Positions 8,116 to 19,528 are shown, counted from the stretch's first letter. The stretch is 64,000 nucleotides of DNA from Vibrio stylophorae (GCF_921293875.1 NZ_CAKLDI010000001.1:248001-312000), one strand, 5' to 3'. A program made the numbers and translations. The notes: a model not told the origin generated them from the sequence alone.

Positions 8116-9210
8116 ATGATAGCGGCAACCGCGCAGATTGACTTAAACGCGCTGCAGGCCAACTGGCAAAAACTTCGACAACAAGCATCCAATAGCAAAC
8201 TCCTCGCTGTGGTGAAAGCCAACGGCTATGGCGGTGGTTTGGTGCCAACAGCAAAGGCCTTAACCGATGCCGACGCCTTTGGTGTCGCGCGTTTTGAAGA
8301 GGCGTTAATTTTGCGTGCAGGCGGTATTGATGTGCCCATTTTGCTGCTTGAAGGTTTCTATCATCCTGATGCTTTGCCGCAGATTGCCGATCTAAAAATT
8401 GAAACTGTGGTGCACAGTTTTGAGCAGCTTGAAGCGCTTGAGCAAGCGCAGCTATCACGCCCCATTCCGGTGTGGTTGAAAATTGATACAGGTATGCATC
8501 GCTTGGGCATTCGTGCCGAACAGGTGGATGAAGTGGTGGCGCGTCTACATGCCTGCGACAATGTCGCCAAACCTGTACGTTATATCAGTCACTTTGCCTG
8601 CGCCGACGAGCTCAGCAATCCACTGACTGAGCAGCAAATTGCCTGTTTTGAAAAACTGACTGAAGGTCACCGTGGCGAGCGCTCCATTGCAGCTTCAGCG
8701 GGGATCCTTTCTTGGCCACAAAGCCACTATGACTGGGTGCGTCCCGGTATTATTTTGTACGGTGTGTCTCCCTTTGCTGAAAAATGTGGGCAGGATTTGG
8801 GCTACCAACCTGTGATGCGTCTTTCTAGTTCGATTATTGCCGTGCGTGACCATAAAAAAGGCGAGCCCGTGGGCTATGGCAGCACTTGGCGCGCTGATCG
8901 CGATACCAAACTTGGCGTGATTGCCATTGGTTATGGTGATGGCTACCCACGTTTGGCGCCAAGTGGCACGCCAGTCTGGGTTTGTGGCAAGAATGGTCAA
9001 GCGGGTCGTATGGTGTCGCTGGCTGGTCGCGTCTCCATGGATATGATCACTGTTGATCTAGGGCCAGATGCTACCGAGCAAGTGGGCGATGAAGTGGTGC
9101 TCTGGGGTCCTGAACTACCTGTTGAGCGCATTGCGGAAGGTGTTGGTACCATCGGCTATGAATTGGTGACACAACTCACCCAACGTGTGCGTATGGTTTA
9201 CATCGACTAA
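8116..9210 (+). CDS. alr: Alanine racemase
   Basis: 364 residues. This PLP enzyme interconverts L- and D-alanine for peptidoglycan. The PLP lysine is Lys34 in [11 protein letters not shown]. The second catalytic base is a tyrosine from the other subunit, in the IGYGDGYPR segment at about residue 273. The GRVSMDM segment (about 297-303) is also conserved. The N-terminal TIM barrel and the C-terminal beta domain are both complete. It lies 9 bases after dnaB, with AAGGAAC as ribosome site, and ends at an intrinsic terminator. Confidence 0.96.
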   Translation: MIAATAQIDLNALQANWQKLRQQASNSKLLAVVKANGYGGGLVPTAKALTDADAFGVARFEEALILRAGGIDVPILLLEGFYHPDALPQIADLKIETVVHSFEQLEALEQAQLSRPIPVWLKIDTGMHRLGIRAEQVDEVVARLHACDNVAKPVRYISHFACADELSNPLTEQQIACFEKLTEGHRGERSIAASAGILSWPQSHYDWVRPGIILYGVSPFAEKCGQDLGYQPVMRLSSSIIAVRDHKKGEPVGYGSTWRADRDTKLGVIAIGYGDGYPRLAPSGTPVWVCGKNGQAGRMVSLAGRVSMDMITVDLGPDATEQVGDEVVLWGPELPVERIAEGVGTIGYELVTQLTQRVRMVYID

Positions 9211-9240
9211 TCCAAAACACGTCATTTTTGAGTTTGAAAA

Positions 9241-9263
9241 AACGCGCCTTTGGGCGCGTTTTT
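9241..9263 (+). terminator. Intrinsic terminator of dnaB-alr
   Basis: An 8-bp GC-rich stem (AACGCGCC with GGCGCGTT), loop TTTG, then T5. Nearly the same sequence recurs behind the next two genes and behind pgi. Confidence 0.9.
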
Positions 9264-9396
9264 AGTTTATTGGCGAGTGAAGCCGATGAAATTGAATGCG
9301 TCTCGAATTTGTTCTTAAAGTATTGATGTAATAAATGGATTGAAATGTTCTTTGGCATTTTTCGCTTTATATTGTGGCGTTATTGGGTATTGAGGA

Positions 9397-9819
9397 ATGC
9401 GTCTCATGAAGCGAGTCATCATGTTATTTCTGTGTATGCCGATGTTGGTATGGGCTAAAGGACCCCCCTGGGAGGTAGAATATGATATTTATCATCATAT
9501 CGATCCTTATCAGAAACTAACGGCTGAGCAATACCAGCAGGAAGAGCGGTGGTATTACTGCAGTATATTTGTGTCTGATGTGAGTATTGCGACAGGTTCT
9601 CTGTCGATCACTGAGCCGCATCGCGTACAAGAGCATCTCGACATATTAGCCACAATATATCCTGTTGAGGAATATGGGATTGATGGTGAGCTACATCAGA
9701 TGGTCTTTGATATGGCTAAGCAATACGCAGGCGCGTGGGTAGAAGGCGCGGACAATACAGCAATTAAGCAAGAAGCGTGGCGGCGTTGTATGAATATTCC
9801 TGTGGCCCGCTTTAATTAG
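9397..9819 (+). CDS. Small secreted protein, first of a tandem paralogous pair
   Basis: 140 residues from the ATG at 9397; the ATG at 9406 is equally plausible because GAGG lies 10 bases before it. A basic-hydrophobic signal peptide ends near LVWA (about residue 20), so the mature protein of about 120 residues is exported. I do not recognise the family. It shares a pattern with the next gene: PWE near the mature N-terminus, an ERW-x2-C segment followed by IAT-x2-L-x-I, a conserved AWV, and a C-terminal AW-x2-C. The two shared cysteines (about 54 and 132) may form a disulfide in the periplasm. Upstream sequence and terminator also resemble those of the second copy, which indicates cassette duplication. 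Confidence 0.75.
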   Translation: MRLMKRVIMLFLCMPMLVWAKGPPWEVEYDIYHHIDPYQKLTAEQYQQEERWYYCSIFVSDVSIATGSLSITEPHRVQEHLDILATIYPVEEYGIDGELHQMVFDMAKQYAGAWVEGADNTAIKQEAWRRCMNIPVARFN

Positions 9820-9831
9820 TTTTCTTTCTTG

Positions 9832-9856
9832 AACGCGCCTTTGGGCGCGTTTTTTG
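9832..9856 (+). terminator. Intrinsic terminator of the first secreted-protein cassette
   Basis: AACGCGCC and GGCGCGTT pair around TTTG with a T run behind, the same stem and loop as the alr terminator about 590 bases earlier. Confidence 0.88.
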
Positions 9857-9976
9857 TTGCGTGAACAAATTGAATGCTAGCTCGAACAATTAATGAAAAG
9901 CATTATGAAACATAGGGATAATCGTTATTTTTTAATCCGAAATCATATAATCCGCCACTGAATGTTACGGAGTGGA

Positions 9977-10414
9977 ATGGATTTGATGAAACGATTATTG
10001 GCGGTATTGTTGTTTTTCCCAGTGTTAGTATGTGCTGAAAGTCAGCCATGGGAAATCTATTACCCTATGCATCGGGATGATGACGGTTCACAGGAATATA
10101 TGCTTGAATTTGAACGTTGGGAAGCGTGTCGAATGATGGTTTTTAATGCCGGCATTGCGACGCAAGCGTTAGCTATAGGCTTGAACCCTGAGAATCTTGA
10201 TTTGACTAAAGATGAATTTCTTGCAATGCAAAGAAAGACGGTTCAGTCGATGTATGACACGAGTCTGGAAGGCGTTGAGGGGCGCATGAATCAGCTGATT
10301 TTAAATATCGCTGAAGCTCATAAAGAGGCGTGGGTGGTGGATCAGCCTAACTTATCAATTCATCAAGACGCATGGAATCAGTGCATACAAATGGATTTAA
10401 GTTTGTTTGAGTAA
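9977..10414 (+). CDS. Small secreted protein, second of a tandem paralogous pair
   Basis: 145 residues from the ATG at 9977, which has GGAG 4 bases upstream and gives MDLMKR, matching MRLMKR of the first paralogue; 9962 and 9986 are other in-frame starts. The signal peptide ends near LVCA, and the cysteine there is not in a lipobox because the preceding residue is Val. Shared features with the first copy are PWE, ERW-x2-C, IAT-x2-L-x-I, EGVEG/DGELH-type loop, AWV and AW-x2-C near the end. Overall identity is low outside these blocks, so the duplication is old or the proteins evolve fast. Function unknown; envelope or extracellular location is inferred. Confidence 0.75.
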   Translation: MDLMKRLLAVLLFFPVLVCAESQPWEIYYPMHRDDDGSQEYMLEFERWEACRMMVFNAGIATQALAIGLNPENLDLTKDEFLAMQRKTVQSMYDTSLEGVEGRMNQLILNIAEAHKEAWVVDQPNLSIHQDAWNQCIQMDLSLFE

Positions 10415-10421
10415 CATGAAT

Positions 10422-10447
10422 AAACGCGCCTCTGGGCGCGTTTTTTT
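10422..10447. terminator. Terminator between the secreted-protein pair and yjbQ
   Basis: AACGCGCC and GGCGCGTT pair around TCTG and are followed by T7. The stop codon of minus-strand yjbQ lies inside the T run, so the hairpin may also affect that transcript. Confidence 0.85.
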
Positions 10448-10862
10448 ATTGCCCTTGAATGGTCACAACCAATCGGCGCTGGCCACCATGCTGGCGGTGC
10501 TCACCTAAATAGATACCTTGCCAAGTACCTAGTAAGAGTCGGCCATTGGTCACGGGAATGGTCAGCTGATTGCCAACCAGGCTGGATTGAATATGCGCGG
10601 GCATATCATCAGGGCCTTCATCAGTATGGGTGAAGTAGGGCGTATCGTCAGCCACCGCATGGGCAAAGTAGCGCTGCATATCGGCGCGCACGCTTGGGTC
10701 CGCATTTTCATTCAGGGTTAAGCTTGCTGAGGTATGCTGTAAAAACAGATGAACTAATCCACATTGTGGTAACAAATGGCCAATATATTGTTCGACTTCA
10801 TGGGTGATGAGATGAAAGCCGCGTGAGCGTGCTTTAAGTGTGATGAGCTGTTGTTGCCACAT
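10446..10862 (-). CDS. yjbQ: YjbQ/UPF0047 family protein
   Basis: 138 residues forming one YjbQ domain. The family is annotated as secondary thiamine-phosphate synthase from complementation work, but the physiological role is unsettled. The hallmark segments are present: FLQHTSASLTLNENADP (about residues 40-56), then the histidine-rich HTDEGPDDMPAHIQSSL (about 78-94) and GTWQGIYLGEHR (about 112-123). The histidines and acidic residues line the putative metal site. It is convergent with the secreted-protein genes and divergent from pgi. Confidence 0.92.
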   Translation of the reverse strand: MWQQQLITLKARSRGFHLITHEVEQYIGHLLPQCGLVHLFLQHTSASLTLNENADPSVRADMQRYFAHAVADDTPYFTHTDEGPDDMPAHIQSSLVGNQLTIPVTNGRLLLGTWQGIYLGEHRQHGGQRRLVVTIQGQ

Positions 10863-10984
10863 GGTGATTTGCCTGACATTGATGAAAATTCATATTGACT
10901 AATAAATCATGAACATCACCACAGTTAAGTGAGCAAATGTCATGCGTCTGTGAAGAAACTGGACTAAATTGTGTGACATAAAAC

Positions 10985-11014
10985 TCGACCGAGCAAGGGC
11001 CGATTCGGTAGACT
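10985..11014 (+). promoter_or_regulatory. Candidate sigma-70 promoter for pgi
   Basis: TCGACC (10985-10990) and TAGACT (11009-11014) are 18 bases apart. This would start a leader of about 100 bases before the pgi start codon. Confidence 0.4.
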
Positions 11015-11053
11015 TTGGGCCTTGCACAAAAATCAATTTTCGAGGGTGGCAGC

Positions 11054-11072
11054 AAGAGCTGCGGCTCTTTTT
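11054..11072 (+). terminator. Terminator-like hairpin inside the pgi leader
   Basis: AAGAGC and GCTCTT pair around TGCG and lead into T5 (11068-11072), 50 bases before the pgi ATG. A second small hairpin (GCAGG-GGAA-CCTGC, 11083-11096) follows. The arrangement suggests attenuation, or the 3' end of an unrecognised short transcript. No leader peptide is obvious. Confidence 0.4.
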
Positions 11073-11112
11073 GCTTGCGAGTGCAGGGGAACCTGCCAAT
11101 CAAAAAAATTAG

Positions 11113-12771
<1,659 letters not shown>

Positions 12772-12801
12772 TTGCGCGTCTTCATTTGAAAATGTTTGAT
12801 A

Positions 12802-12829
12802 AAAAACGCGCCTCTCTGGGCGCGTTTTT
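12802..12829 (+). terminator. Intrinsic terminator of pgi
   Basis: AAAACGCGCC and GGCGCGTTTT pair around a 6-base loop, ending in T5. Confidence 0.9.
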
Positions 12830-12880
12830 GTATTTAGAAATCCCCTTTGATTGCGCCTTGGATGATTCAATATTGTTTTG

Positions 12881-13053
12881 GATGAGCGGCAGGACGCCGC
12901 GAAAGCTTTGTCTGTGTCGGGAACACATTCAAAGCGGTCCAAATGAGCAATATTGAAGCATCAAAGAATGAGCGCAATTTAGGGCGGCCTCTTTGCCTAC
13001 TTTCTGGGCTGTTGCAGAAAGTAGGTCGCCTTTCGGGGCGAGACCCGAAAGGC
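12881..13053. repeat. Hairpin-rich intergenic repeat element (candidate dispersed repeat)
   Basis: The 299-base gap between the pgi terminator and epmB has no gene but three inverted repeats. They are GCGGC/GCCGC (12886-12900), a perfect 11-bp pair CCTACTTTCTG/CAGAAAGTAGG (12996-13006 with 13015-13025), and a perfect 10-bp pair GCCTTTCGGG/CCCGAAAGGC (13028-13037 with 13044-13053). An ORF runs across them on the minus strand (12867-13181), but its protein is made of low-complexity Arg-rich text of the kind often mis-called in such elements. I recall very similar hairpin text in many gammaproteobacterial intergenic regions, so a dispersed REP-like element is likely; this recollection was not checked. 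Confidence 0.55.
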
Positions 13054-13128
13054 ACAAACCGTTTTCTTGAAATCACTTGGTTGAATTGCCTGAAGAGCTC
13101 GTTCTTTATTGAGTAAAGATCGAAAGCT

Positions 13129-14154
13129 CTATTCCAAATGTAAATCGATGAGCGTTTTACTTGGGCGCCCGCCAATTTCACGAGTCAGTTTAGGCACCAA
13201 ATAGCCAGACACTAAGGTCACGAGATTGGCCATGATTTCGCGCGCGCGATCGTCGCTGACTAAGAAATGAGCTGCGCCCTGCACTTTATCTAAAAGGTGT
13301 AGGTAGTAGGGCAAAATGCCGATATCAAAGAGTCGGTTACTGAGAGTCGCCAGTATTTGCGCGTCATCATTAATGCCTTTGAGCAGCACCCCTTGGTTAA
13401 GCAGGGTGACACCTGCGTTTTTCAGTTTTCGCATCGCACTTGCCAGCGCTTCGTCGATCTCTTGCGGGTGATTAATATGGGTAACTAGCAGCACTTGAAA
13501 GCGGGTGTTTTGTAGCAGATCGCAGAGTGCGTCGGTGACACGACTTGGGATCACCACAGGCAAGCGTGAGTGAATGCGCAGCCGTTTGATATGGCCAATG
13601 GGCTCAAGTTGGGCGATCAGCCAATCAAGTTCATGATCTTTGGCCATCAGCGGGTCGCCGCCAGAGAGAATGATCTCATTGATCTCAGGTTGCTGGGCAA
13701 TATAGTCAATCGCTTGTTGCCAATGACGCTTGCCACCTGGATTGTCGGCATAGGGGAAGTGACGGCGAAAACAGTAGCGGCAATTTACCGCGCAGCCGCC
13801 TTTGAGGATCATCAGCGCGCGATTTTTATATTTATGTAAGATACCGGCTTGCTGATTGCTGGCATGCTCTTCAAGGGGATCGGCGGTAAAACCTGGGCTT
13901 TGGAATAATTCCTGCTCAATGGGCAGCACTTGTTTTAAAATGGGATCATCAATGTTTCCCGGCTGCATGCGATCGATCAATGCTTGTGGTACGCGCTGGG
14001 CAAATTGCGCACGAGCTGCCTGCCAGTTGGGCCACTGTGCATGAGGAATCGCCAATTTTTTGAGTAGTGTCTCAGGATCAGACACGCCATGGGCTAACTC
14101 ATCGAGCCAGTTTTGTTCAACTGTGACCCTGTTTCGGGTTATCATGTGCGGCAT
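13129..14154 (-). CDS. epmB: EpmB, EF-P (R)-beta-lysylation lysine 2,3-aminomutase
   Basis: 341 residues. EpmB is a radical SAM, PLP-dependent enzyme that converts L-lysine to (R)-beta-lysine, which EpmA then attaches to elongation factor P. The radical SAM cluster motif CAVNCRYC is at residues 121-128 (Cys121, Cys125, Cys128), inside the typical KGGCAVNCRYCFRRHFPY segment. The EIILSGGDPLM segment (about residues 158-168) contributes SAM contacts. The gene is divergent from efp, its substrate, with 32 bases between the two start codons, a common gammaproteobacterial arrangement. The downstream side holds the hairpin repeat and no clear terminator. Confidence 0.95.
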   Translation of the reverse strand: MPHMITRNRVTVEQNWLDELAHGVSDPETLLKKLAIPHAQWPNWQAARAQFAQRVPQALIDRMQPGNIDDPILKQVLPIEQELFQSPGFTADPLEEHASNQQAGILHKYKNRALMILKGGCAVNCRYCFRRHFPYADNPGGKRHWQQAIDYIAQQPEINEIILSGGDPLMAKDHELDWLIAQLEPIGHIKRLRIHSRLPVVIPSRVTDALCDLLQNTRFQVLLVTHINHPQEIDEALASAMRKLKNAGVTLLNQGVLLKGINDDAQILATLSNRLFDIGILPYYLHLLDKVQGAAHFLVSDDRAREIMANLVTLVSGYLVPKLTREIGGRPSKTLIDLHLE

Positions 14155-14186
14155 TATTTTTTAACTCGAGATGTTAAGAGGATCAG

Positions 14187-14753
14187 ATGGCGTCTTTTAG
14201 TACTAACGACTTCCGTAGCGGACTTAAAATTATGCTCGATAATGAACCTTGTGTCATTACCGACAACGAGTTCGTCAAACCAGGTAAAGGCCAAGCGTTT
14301 AACCGTGTAAAAATTCGTAAACTGCTATCTGGCAAAACCCTTGAGAAAACTTTCAAGTCTGGTGAAACCGTAGAAGCTGCTGATGTAATGGATATCGATC
14401 TTGATTATCTATACAACGACGGTGAGTTCTACCACTTCATGAACAACGAAACCTTTGAGCAAATCGCGGCTGACGTTAAAGCAGTGGGCGACAACGCAAA
14501 ATGGTTGGTTGAGAACAACGAATGTATGCTAACCCTTTGGAACGGTAACCCAATCGCGGTAACCCCAGCAAACTTCGTTGAGCTTGAAGTCATTGAAACT
14601 GATCCTGGCCTGAAAGGCGACACTCAGGGTACTGGCGGTAAACCTGCAACACTTTCAACTGGTGCTGTGGTTCGTGTTCCTCTATTTATCCAGATCGGTG
14701 AAGTGATCAAGGTAGATACACGTAGCGCTGAATACGTGGGCCGTGTGAAGTAA
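14187..14753 (+). CDS. efp: Elongation factor P
   Basis: 188 residues, the full three-domain EF-P. It binds stalled ribosomes between the P and E sites and relieves arrest at polyproline. The modification loop reads [11 protein letters not shown], with Lys34 at the position that receives beta-lysine in E. coli, consistent with epmB next door. The C-terminal OB domains are complete ([19 protein letters not shown] and [17 protein letters not shown]). Codons are of the highly expressed type. An AAGAGGAT ribosome site precedes the ATG. It ends at an intrinsic terminator. Confidence 0.98.
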   Translation: MASFSTNDFRSGLKIMLDNEPCVITDNEFVKPGKGQAFNRVKIRKLLSGKTLEKTFKSGETVEAADVMDIDLDYLYNDGEFYHFMNNETFEQIAADVKAVGDNAKWLVENNECMLTLWNGNPIAVTPANFVELEVIETDPGLKGDTQGTGGKPATLSTGAVVRVPLFIQIGEVIKVDTRSAEYVGRVK

Positions 14754-14768
14754 TCACTTGGCTTTGAT

Positions 14769-14798
14769 AAAAAACCACGCCCGATGCGTGGTTTTTTT
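14769..14798 (+). terminator. Intrinsic terminator of efp
   Basis: AAAACCACGC and GCGTGGTTTT pair around CCGAT, with an A run before and T7 behind. Confidence 0.92.
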
Positions 14799-14873
14799 AT
14801 GCGTGAAATTTGGCGTTCACGGTCAGCCTTGACCATGCTTAGTGATGCTCATGGCACATTTAGCGGAGGCGAC

Positions 14874-15104
14874 ATGACCCGTGATCAATTAAGACAGATG
14901 TACCAAAACCAAGTGCTGGTGGAAGCGCAGGTGGAGCCATCCTTGCATGGCCAATCTGGCTGGATTGTGGCCTGTCGTGATGCGCGAGGCCAGCTGCATC
15001 GGCTGACCGATTATGCTGGTGGTGAATGTTGCTATGGCAGCTTGGATGATGCCATGGAAAGCGCGCAACAAATCGGTTTTGCGCAGGTTCGAATCATTGA
15101 TTAA
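14874..15104 (+). CDS. Small hypothetical cytoplasmic protein
   Basis: 76 residues from the ATG at 14874, which has a strong AGCGGAGG ribosome site; the open frame extends back to 14784 through the efp terminator, so the longer version is unlikely. No signal peptide or membrane segment. The body has an alternating strand pattern (VEAQVEPSLH, SGWIVACRDARGQLHRL) followed by a helix with SLDDAMESAQQIG and a final strand. It is reminiscent of small DUF6482-type proteins, but I cannot confirm that. It is transcribed alone between efp and cysJ. Confidence 0.65.
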   Translation: MTRDQLRQMYQNQVLVEAQVEPSLHGQSGWIVACRDARGQLHRLTDYAGGECCYGSLDDAMESAQQIGFAQVRIID

Positions 15105-15254
15105 ACCGCTTAGGTTCATTTTGGCGTGGTAGAAACAACAGCGGGATGCGCATTTCCTTTTTCCAAAACGTTATAAAACATACTGATCCATTCTTTCTCC
15201 TTATTTTTGTAACTGGCTAATCTATCGTCACGCAATGAAAAGGAATGTCGTGAT

Positions 15255-17063
15255 ATGTCTGCTAAGGATTTATTGGGATTCGCCAGTCCCCTCTCTGATC
15301 AGCAAGTGAACCAGTTGCAACAAGGCATCGCAGATCTTTCTGCGCAGCAACTGGCCTGGGTCAGTGGTTATTTTTGGGCGCTCAGCCAAACGGGAACACA
15401 AGCTGCACAATTGATCCCTGCGGCTGCAAGTGCTGGGCCTCAAGCGCACCTAACGGTGATTTATGCATCGCAAACGGGTAACGCCAAGGGCGTCGCTCAG
15501 CAAGTGGTTGAGCAGGCGCAAGCGCTCGGTTTACCTGCCTCTTTGTATAGTGCTGATGACTACAAAGGAAAGCAGCTTGGCAAAGAAACCCATGTGCTGA
15601 TTGTTGCCTCTACCAATGGTGAAGGCGAGCCGCCAGATAACGCCATTACGCTGCATGAATTTCTGCAATCGAAAAAAGCGCCCAAACTGGATGCGCTGAA
15701 ATACGCAGTGATTGGTTTGGGCGATTCAAGCTATGAGTTCTTCTGCCAAACCGGTAAAGATTTCGATAACTACCTCGGTAAGCTTGGCGCCAGCGCTTTT
15801 GCTGCGCGTCTTGATTGTGATGTGGATTATCAAAGTGAGGTGGATGCATGGATTGGCGCGCAGCTCGGTGCATTAAAAGCAGAATTTGATAGCGTAGCAC
15901 CAGCCGCTGGCACAAATGTGAACGCGCCTGTTGCGACCACAACGGCTGCATCAGCGTATAACAAACGTAATCCCTATCCTGCGCCGCTACTCACCAGTCA
16001 GCGCATTACCGGCCGTGATTCTGACAAAGCTGTGCACCATATCGAGTTGGATCTCGAAGACTCAGGTTTGCATTATCAACCGGGTGATGCACTGGGCGTG
16101 TACTTTGATAACGATGCTGGACTTGTGGATGCCATCTTGGCCGCTGTCGATCTCGATGGACAAACATCGGTGACAGTTGATGAGCAAGCGCTGACGCTTC
16201 GTGAGGCTTTGATTTCGCAATATGAAATCACCAGTGCGACGCCGCAGCTGATAGGCAAATATGCTGAGCTTTCAGGTAGTAAAAAGCTTGAAAAACTAGC
16301 GCAGGATAAAGATGCCTGCCGTCAATATGCCAACAACACCCAAATTATCGATGTCCTCAAGCAAAAGAAAACCAAACTCAGCGCTGAGCAGTTGCTTGGT
16401 CTGCTGCGCCGTTTGACCCCACGTTTGTACTCCATCGCCTCTAGTCAGGCGGAAGTCGGGGAAGAGGTGCATCTCACCGTTGGTGTGGTGCGTTATCAAG
16501 TGGGTGATGAAACTCGCGAAGGTGGCGCATCTAGCTATCTTGCCAATCGCGTGCAAGAAGGCGACACCGTGCGTGTCTATGTGGAAAGTAACGATCACTT
16601 TAAGCTGCCAAGCGCCGATACGGATGTGGTGATGATCGGTCCTGGTACTGGGATTGCACCGTTTCGCGCCTTTATTCAGGAGCGCGATGATCAGGATGGC
16701 GATGGTCGTAACTGGTTGTTCTTTGGCGATCGCACCTTTACCCAAGATTTTCTCTACCAAGTCGAGTGGCAAAAATATATCAAAGATGGCGTTTTGGATC
16801 GTATTGATTTGGCCTTTAGCCGCGATCAGAGCGACAAGGTCTATGTTCAACACCGCATTGCCGAGCAAGGGGCTGAGCTATGGCAATGGCTCGAAAATGG
16901 CGCGCACCTTTATATTTGTGGTGATGCGACGCTCATGGCCAAAGATGTGCACGAGGCGCTCAAGCAAGTGGTGATTGCGCACGGCAATAAAGATGAAACC
17001 AGCGCTGAAGCCTATCTCAATGAATTGCGTCAACAGAAACGCTATCAAAAGGATGTGTACTAA
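15255..17063 (+). CDS. cysJ: Sulfite reductase (NADPH) flavoprotein alpha subunit
   Basis: 602 residues. CysJ passes electrons from NADPH through FAD and FMN to the CysI haemoprotein, which reduces sulfite to sulfide. The flavodoxin domain (about residues 65-200) begins [14 protein letters not shown]. The FAD-binding domain carries RLYSIASS (about 391-398) and [10 protein letters not shown]. The NADPH domain contains [13 protein letters not shown] (about 462-474) and the end [16 protein letters not shown] is typical. It overlaps cysI at the TAATG junction. The 150-base region before it should contain the CysB-controlled promoter; it is A/T rich around 15170-15180, but I cannot place a site with confidence. 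Confidence 0.97.
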   Translation: MSAKDLLGFASPLSDQQVNQLQQGIADLSAQQLAWVSGYFWALSQTGTQAAQLIPAAASAGPQAHLTVIYASQTGNAKGVAQQVVEQAQALGLPASLYSADDYKGKQLGKETHVLIVASTNGEGEPPDNAITLHEFLQSKKAPKLDALKYAVIGLGDSSYEFFCQTGKDFDNYLGKLGASAFAARLDCDVDYQSEVDAWIGAQLGALKAEFDSVAPAAGTNVNAPVATTTAASAYNKRNPYPAPLLTSQRITGRDSDKAVHHIELDLEDSGLHYQPGDALGVYFDNDAGLVDAILAAVDLDGQTSVTVDEQALTLREALISQYEITSATPQLIGKYAELSGSKKLEKLAQDKDACRQYANNTQIIDVLKQKKTKLSAEQLLGLLRRLTPRLYSIASSQAEVGEEVHLTVGVVRYQVGDETREGGASSYLANRVQEGDTVRVYVESNDHFKLPSADTDVVMIGPGTGIAPFRAFIQERDDQDGDGRNWLFFGDRTFTQDFLYQVEWQKYIKDGVLDRIDLAFSRDQSDKVYVQHRIAEQGAELWQWLENGAHLYICGDATLMAKDVHEALKQVVIAHGNKDETSAEAYLNELRQQKRYQKDVY

Positions 17064-18751
17064 TGAGTGAGCAAAAATTATCAGATAACGAGCGTTTGAA
17101 AGGGCAAAGTAACTTTCTGCGCGGCACCATTGAAGCCGATTTGGCTGATCCCCTAACCGGCGGCTTTACCGCCGATAACTTTCAGCTCATTCGTTTTCAT
17201 GGCATGTATCAGCAGGATGACCGCGATATTCGTGCTGAGCGCGCCAAGCAAAAATTGGAGCCGCTGCATAATGTAATGCTGCGTGCGCGAATGCCGGGCG
17301 GGGTGATTTTGCCTCATCAATGGCTGGCCATCGATAAATTTGCCGATGAGCACACCAGCTATGGCAGTATTCGTTTAACCACTCGGCAAACTTTTCAGTT
17401 TCATGGCGTGCTGAAACCCAATATTAAATTGATGCACCAAACTCTCAATAGCATCGGCATTGACTCTATTGCCACGGCGGGGGATGTGAACCGTAATGTG
17501 CTGTGTACTTCCAATCCCATTGAGTCTGGCGTGCATCAGGAAGCTTATCAGTGGGCAACTAAAATTAGTGAGCACCTTTTGCCGCGAACTCGCGCCTATG
17601 CGGAAATTTGGCTTGATGGCGAAAAGCTGGAAGAAACGGATCAAGAGCCGATTTTAGGGAGCAACTATCTGCCCCGTAAATTCAAAACCACGCTGGCGAT
17701 CCCGCCGATCAATGATGTGGATGTGCATGCCAATGACCTGAACTTTATCGCCATTAGTGAAAATGGTGAGCTGGTGGGCTTTAACGTTTTGGTTGGTGGT
17801 GGTTTGGCGATGACCCATGGCGATACCAGTACTTATCCACGTCGCGCCGATGATTTTGGTTTTATTGCCAAAGAGCACACCCTTGCCATTGCTGAGGCGG
17901 TGGTGACCACCCAACGTGATTGGGGCAACCGTAGTAATCGTAAAAATGCCAAAACCAAATACACCCTCGATCGTGTCGGCGTTGATGTCTTTAAAGCAGA
18001 AGTGGAAAAGCGCGCTGGAATTACCTTTGGTCCAAGCCGACCTTATGAATTTACCCATCGCGGCGATCGCTTTGGTTGGGTTGAAGGTATTGATGGTAAG
18101 CATCATCTCACTCTGTTTATTGAAAATGGCCGCTTGTTGGATTTTCCGGGTAAGCCACTGAAAACAGGGATGGCTGAAATTGCCAAGGTGCACCAAGGTG
18201 ATTTTCGCATGACAGCCAATCAAAACATTGTGATTGCCGGGGTGCCCGAAGCACAAAAAGGGCAAATAGAGCGGATTGCGCGTGCCCATGGATTGCTTGA
18301 TGATAACGTGAGTGAGCAGCGCCTCAACTCCATGGCTTGTGTGGCTTTTCCAACCTGTCCATTGGCGATGGCAGAAGCGGAGCGCTTTTTACCGGGATTT
18401 GTCACAGATGTGGAAGGCTTGCTCGCCAAACATGATGCCAGTGATGACAATATCATTTTGCGCGTCACTGGTTGTCCTAATGGTTGTGGACGCGCCATGC
18501 TTGCCGAGGTGGGCTTGGTGGGCAAAGCGCCGGGTCGCTATAACTTACATTTGGGCGGTAATCGTAACGGCACGCGGGTACCTAAGATGTATCGTGAAAA
18601 TGTGACAGTTGAGCAAATTATGTCTGAGTTGGATCAGTTGATTGGCCAGTGGCGCAAGGATCGTCAAGGTGATGAAGCCTTTGGTGATTTTGTGATTCGC
18701 GCGGGCATTGTTGACGAAGTGAAGGTATCGAAGAGGGATTTTCATGCTTAA
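17063..18751 (+). CDS. cysI: Sulfite reductase (NADPH) haemoprotein beta subunit
   Basis: 562 residues. CysI holds siroheme and a [4Fe-4S] cluster and performs the six-electron reduction of sulfite to sulfide. Two substrate and cofactor segments are clear: [12 protein letters not shown] (about residues 106-117), and the cluster cysteines in CVAFPTC and [14 protein letters not shown] (about 431-437 and 473-486). The C-terminal half repeats the N-terminal fold as in the family. Start overlaps the cysJ stop by one base and its stop overlaps cysH by 8 bases, so the three genes form one translationally coupled operon. Confidence 0.97.
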   Translation: MSEQKLSDNERLKGQSNFLRGTIEADLADPLTGGFTADNFQLIRFHGMYQQDDRDIRAERAKQKLEPLHNVMLRARMPGGVILPHQWLAIDKFADEHTSYGSIRLTTRQTFQFHGVLKPNIKLMHQTLNSIGIDSIATAGDVNRNVLCTSNPIESGVHQEAYQWATKISEHLLPRTRAYAEIWLDGEKLEETDQEPILGSNYLPRKFKTTLAIPPINDVDVHANDLNFIAISENGELVGFNVLVGGGLAMTHGDTSTYPRRADDFGFIAKEHTLAIAEAVVTTQRDWGNRSNRKNAKTKYTLDRVGVDVFKAEVEKRAGITFGPSRPYEFTHRGDRFGWVEGIDGKHHLTLFIENGRLLDFPGKPLKTGMAEIAKVHQGDFRMTANQNIVIAGVPEAQKGQIERIARAHGLLDDNVSEQRLNSMACVAFPTCPLAMAEAERFLPGFVTDVEGLLAKHDASDDNIILRVTGCPNGCGRAMLAEVGLVGKAPGRYNLHLGGNRNGTRVPKMYRENVTVEQIMSELDQLIGQWRKDRQGDEAFGDFVIRAGIVDEVKVSKRDFHA

Positions 18752-19499
18752 ACCGCTTTCAGAGTTACTGACTTTAGACAAGGCTGCACGTACGCAAGCT
18801 TTGGCTGCCGTTAATGCAGAGCTATCAACACTGAGTGCGCAGCAGCGCGTAGCTTGGGCGCTCACGCACCTTGAGGGTGAATTTGTGCTCTCATCTAGCT
18901 TTGGTATTCAAGCGGCGGTGATGCTGCATTTGGTGACACAGGTGAAGGGGGATATTCCGGTCATCTTGACCGATACGGGCTATCTTTTTCCTGAAACCTA
19001 TCACTTTATTGATCAGCTGACTGAGCGCTTAAATTTGAATTTGCGCATCTATCGCGCAGCGCAAACCCCGGCTTGGCAAGAGGCGCGTTATGGCCAGTTG
19101 TGGACGCAGGGCGTTGAAGGGATTGAGCACTATAACCGAATCAATAAAGTGGAGCCGATGCAGCGCGCATTAAAAGAGCTGGGTGCTCAAACCTGGTTCT
19201 CTGGTCTGCGTCGAGATCAAGCGAGTTCTCGTGGCGCGCTGCCAGTATTGAGTATTCAAAATGGCGTGTTTAAGTTTCTGCCGATTATTGATTGGACCAA
19301 CAAAGATGTGCACTACTACTTGAAAGAGTTTGATCTGCCCTATCACCCATTATGGGATGAGGGTTACCTCTCTGTTGGCGATGTGCACACCACACAAAAG
19401 TGGGAACCGGGTATGACGGAAGAGCAAACTCGCTTTTTTGGCCTCAAACGTGAATGTGGTTTGCATGAGGACAATGAAGTGGATGGCTCTGGCATCTAG
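18744..19499 (+). CDS. cysH: PAPS (phosphoadenylyl sulfate) reductase
   Basis: 251 residues. CysH reduces PAPS to sulfite and PAP with thioredoxin as donor. The N-type ATP-pyrophosphatase fold includes the [14 protein letters not shown] phosphate loop (about residues 51-64) and [10 protein letters not shown] (about 76-85). The single catalytic cysteine is in [10 protein letters not shown] near the C-terminus. There is no CC...CxxC cluster, so it is the thioredoxin-dependent PAPS form and not an iron-sulfur APS reductase; this fits with cysC being present. It overlaps cysI by 8 bases and ends the cysJIH operon. Confidence 0.96.
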   Translation: MLKPLSELLTLDKAARTQALAAVNAELSTLSAQQRVAWALTHLEGEFVLSSSFGIQAAVMLHLVTQVKGDIPVILTDTGYLFPETYHFIDQLTERLNLNLRIYRAAQTPAWQEARYGQLWTQGVEGIEHYNRINKVEPMQRALKELGAQTWFSGLRRDQASSRGALPVLSIQNGVFKFLPIIDWTNKDVHYYLKEFDLPYHPLWDEGYLSVGDVHTTQKWEPGMTEEQTRFFGLKRECGLHEDNEVDGSGI

Positions 19500-19528
19500 G
19501 GGTTGCCTCTGGGTTGATTTGTTTGATG

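Noticed and set aside
12867-13181. Minus-strand ORF of 104 codons across the intergenic repeat
   Set aside because: It reads through three inverted repeats and overlaps the 3' end of epmB; its Arg- and Pro-rich text is typical of misread repeats. Treated as noncoding.
16296-18289. Minus-strand open frames of about 190 and 211 codons inside cysJ and cysI
   Set aside because: Both lie opposite highly conserved catalytic parts of plus-strand genes; the protein text is Ile/His-rich in the way of codon shadows.
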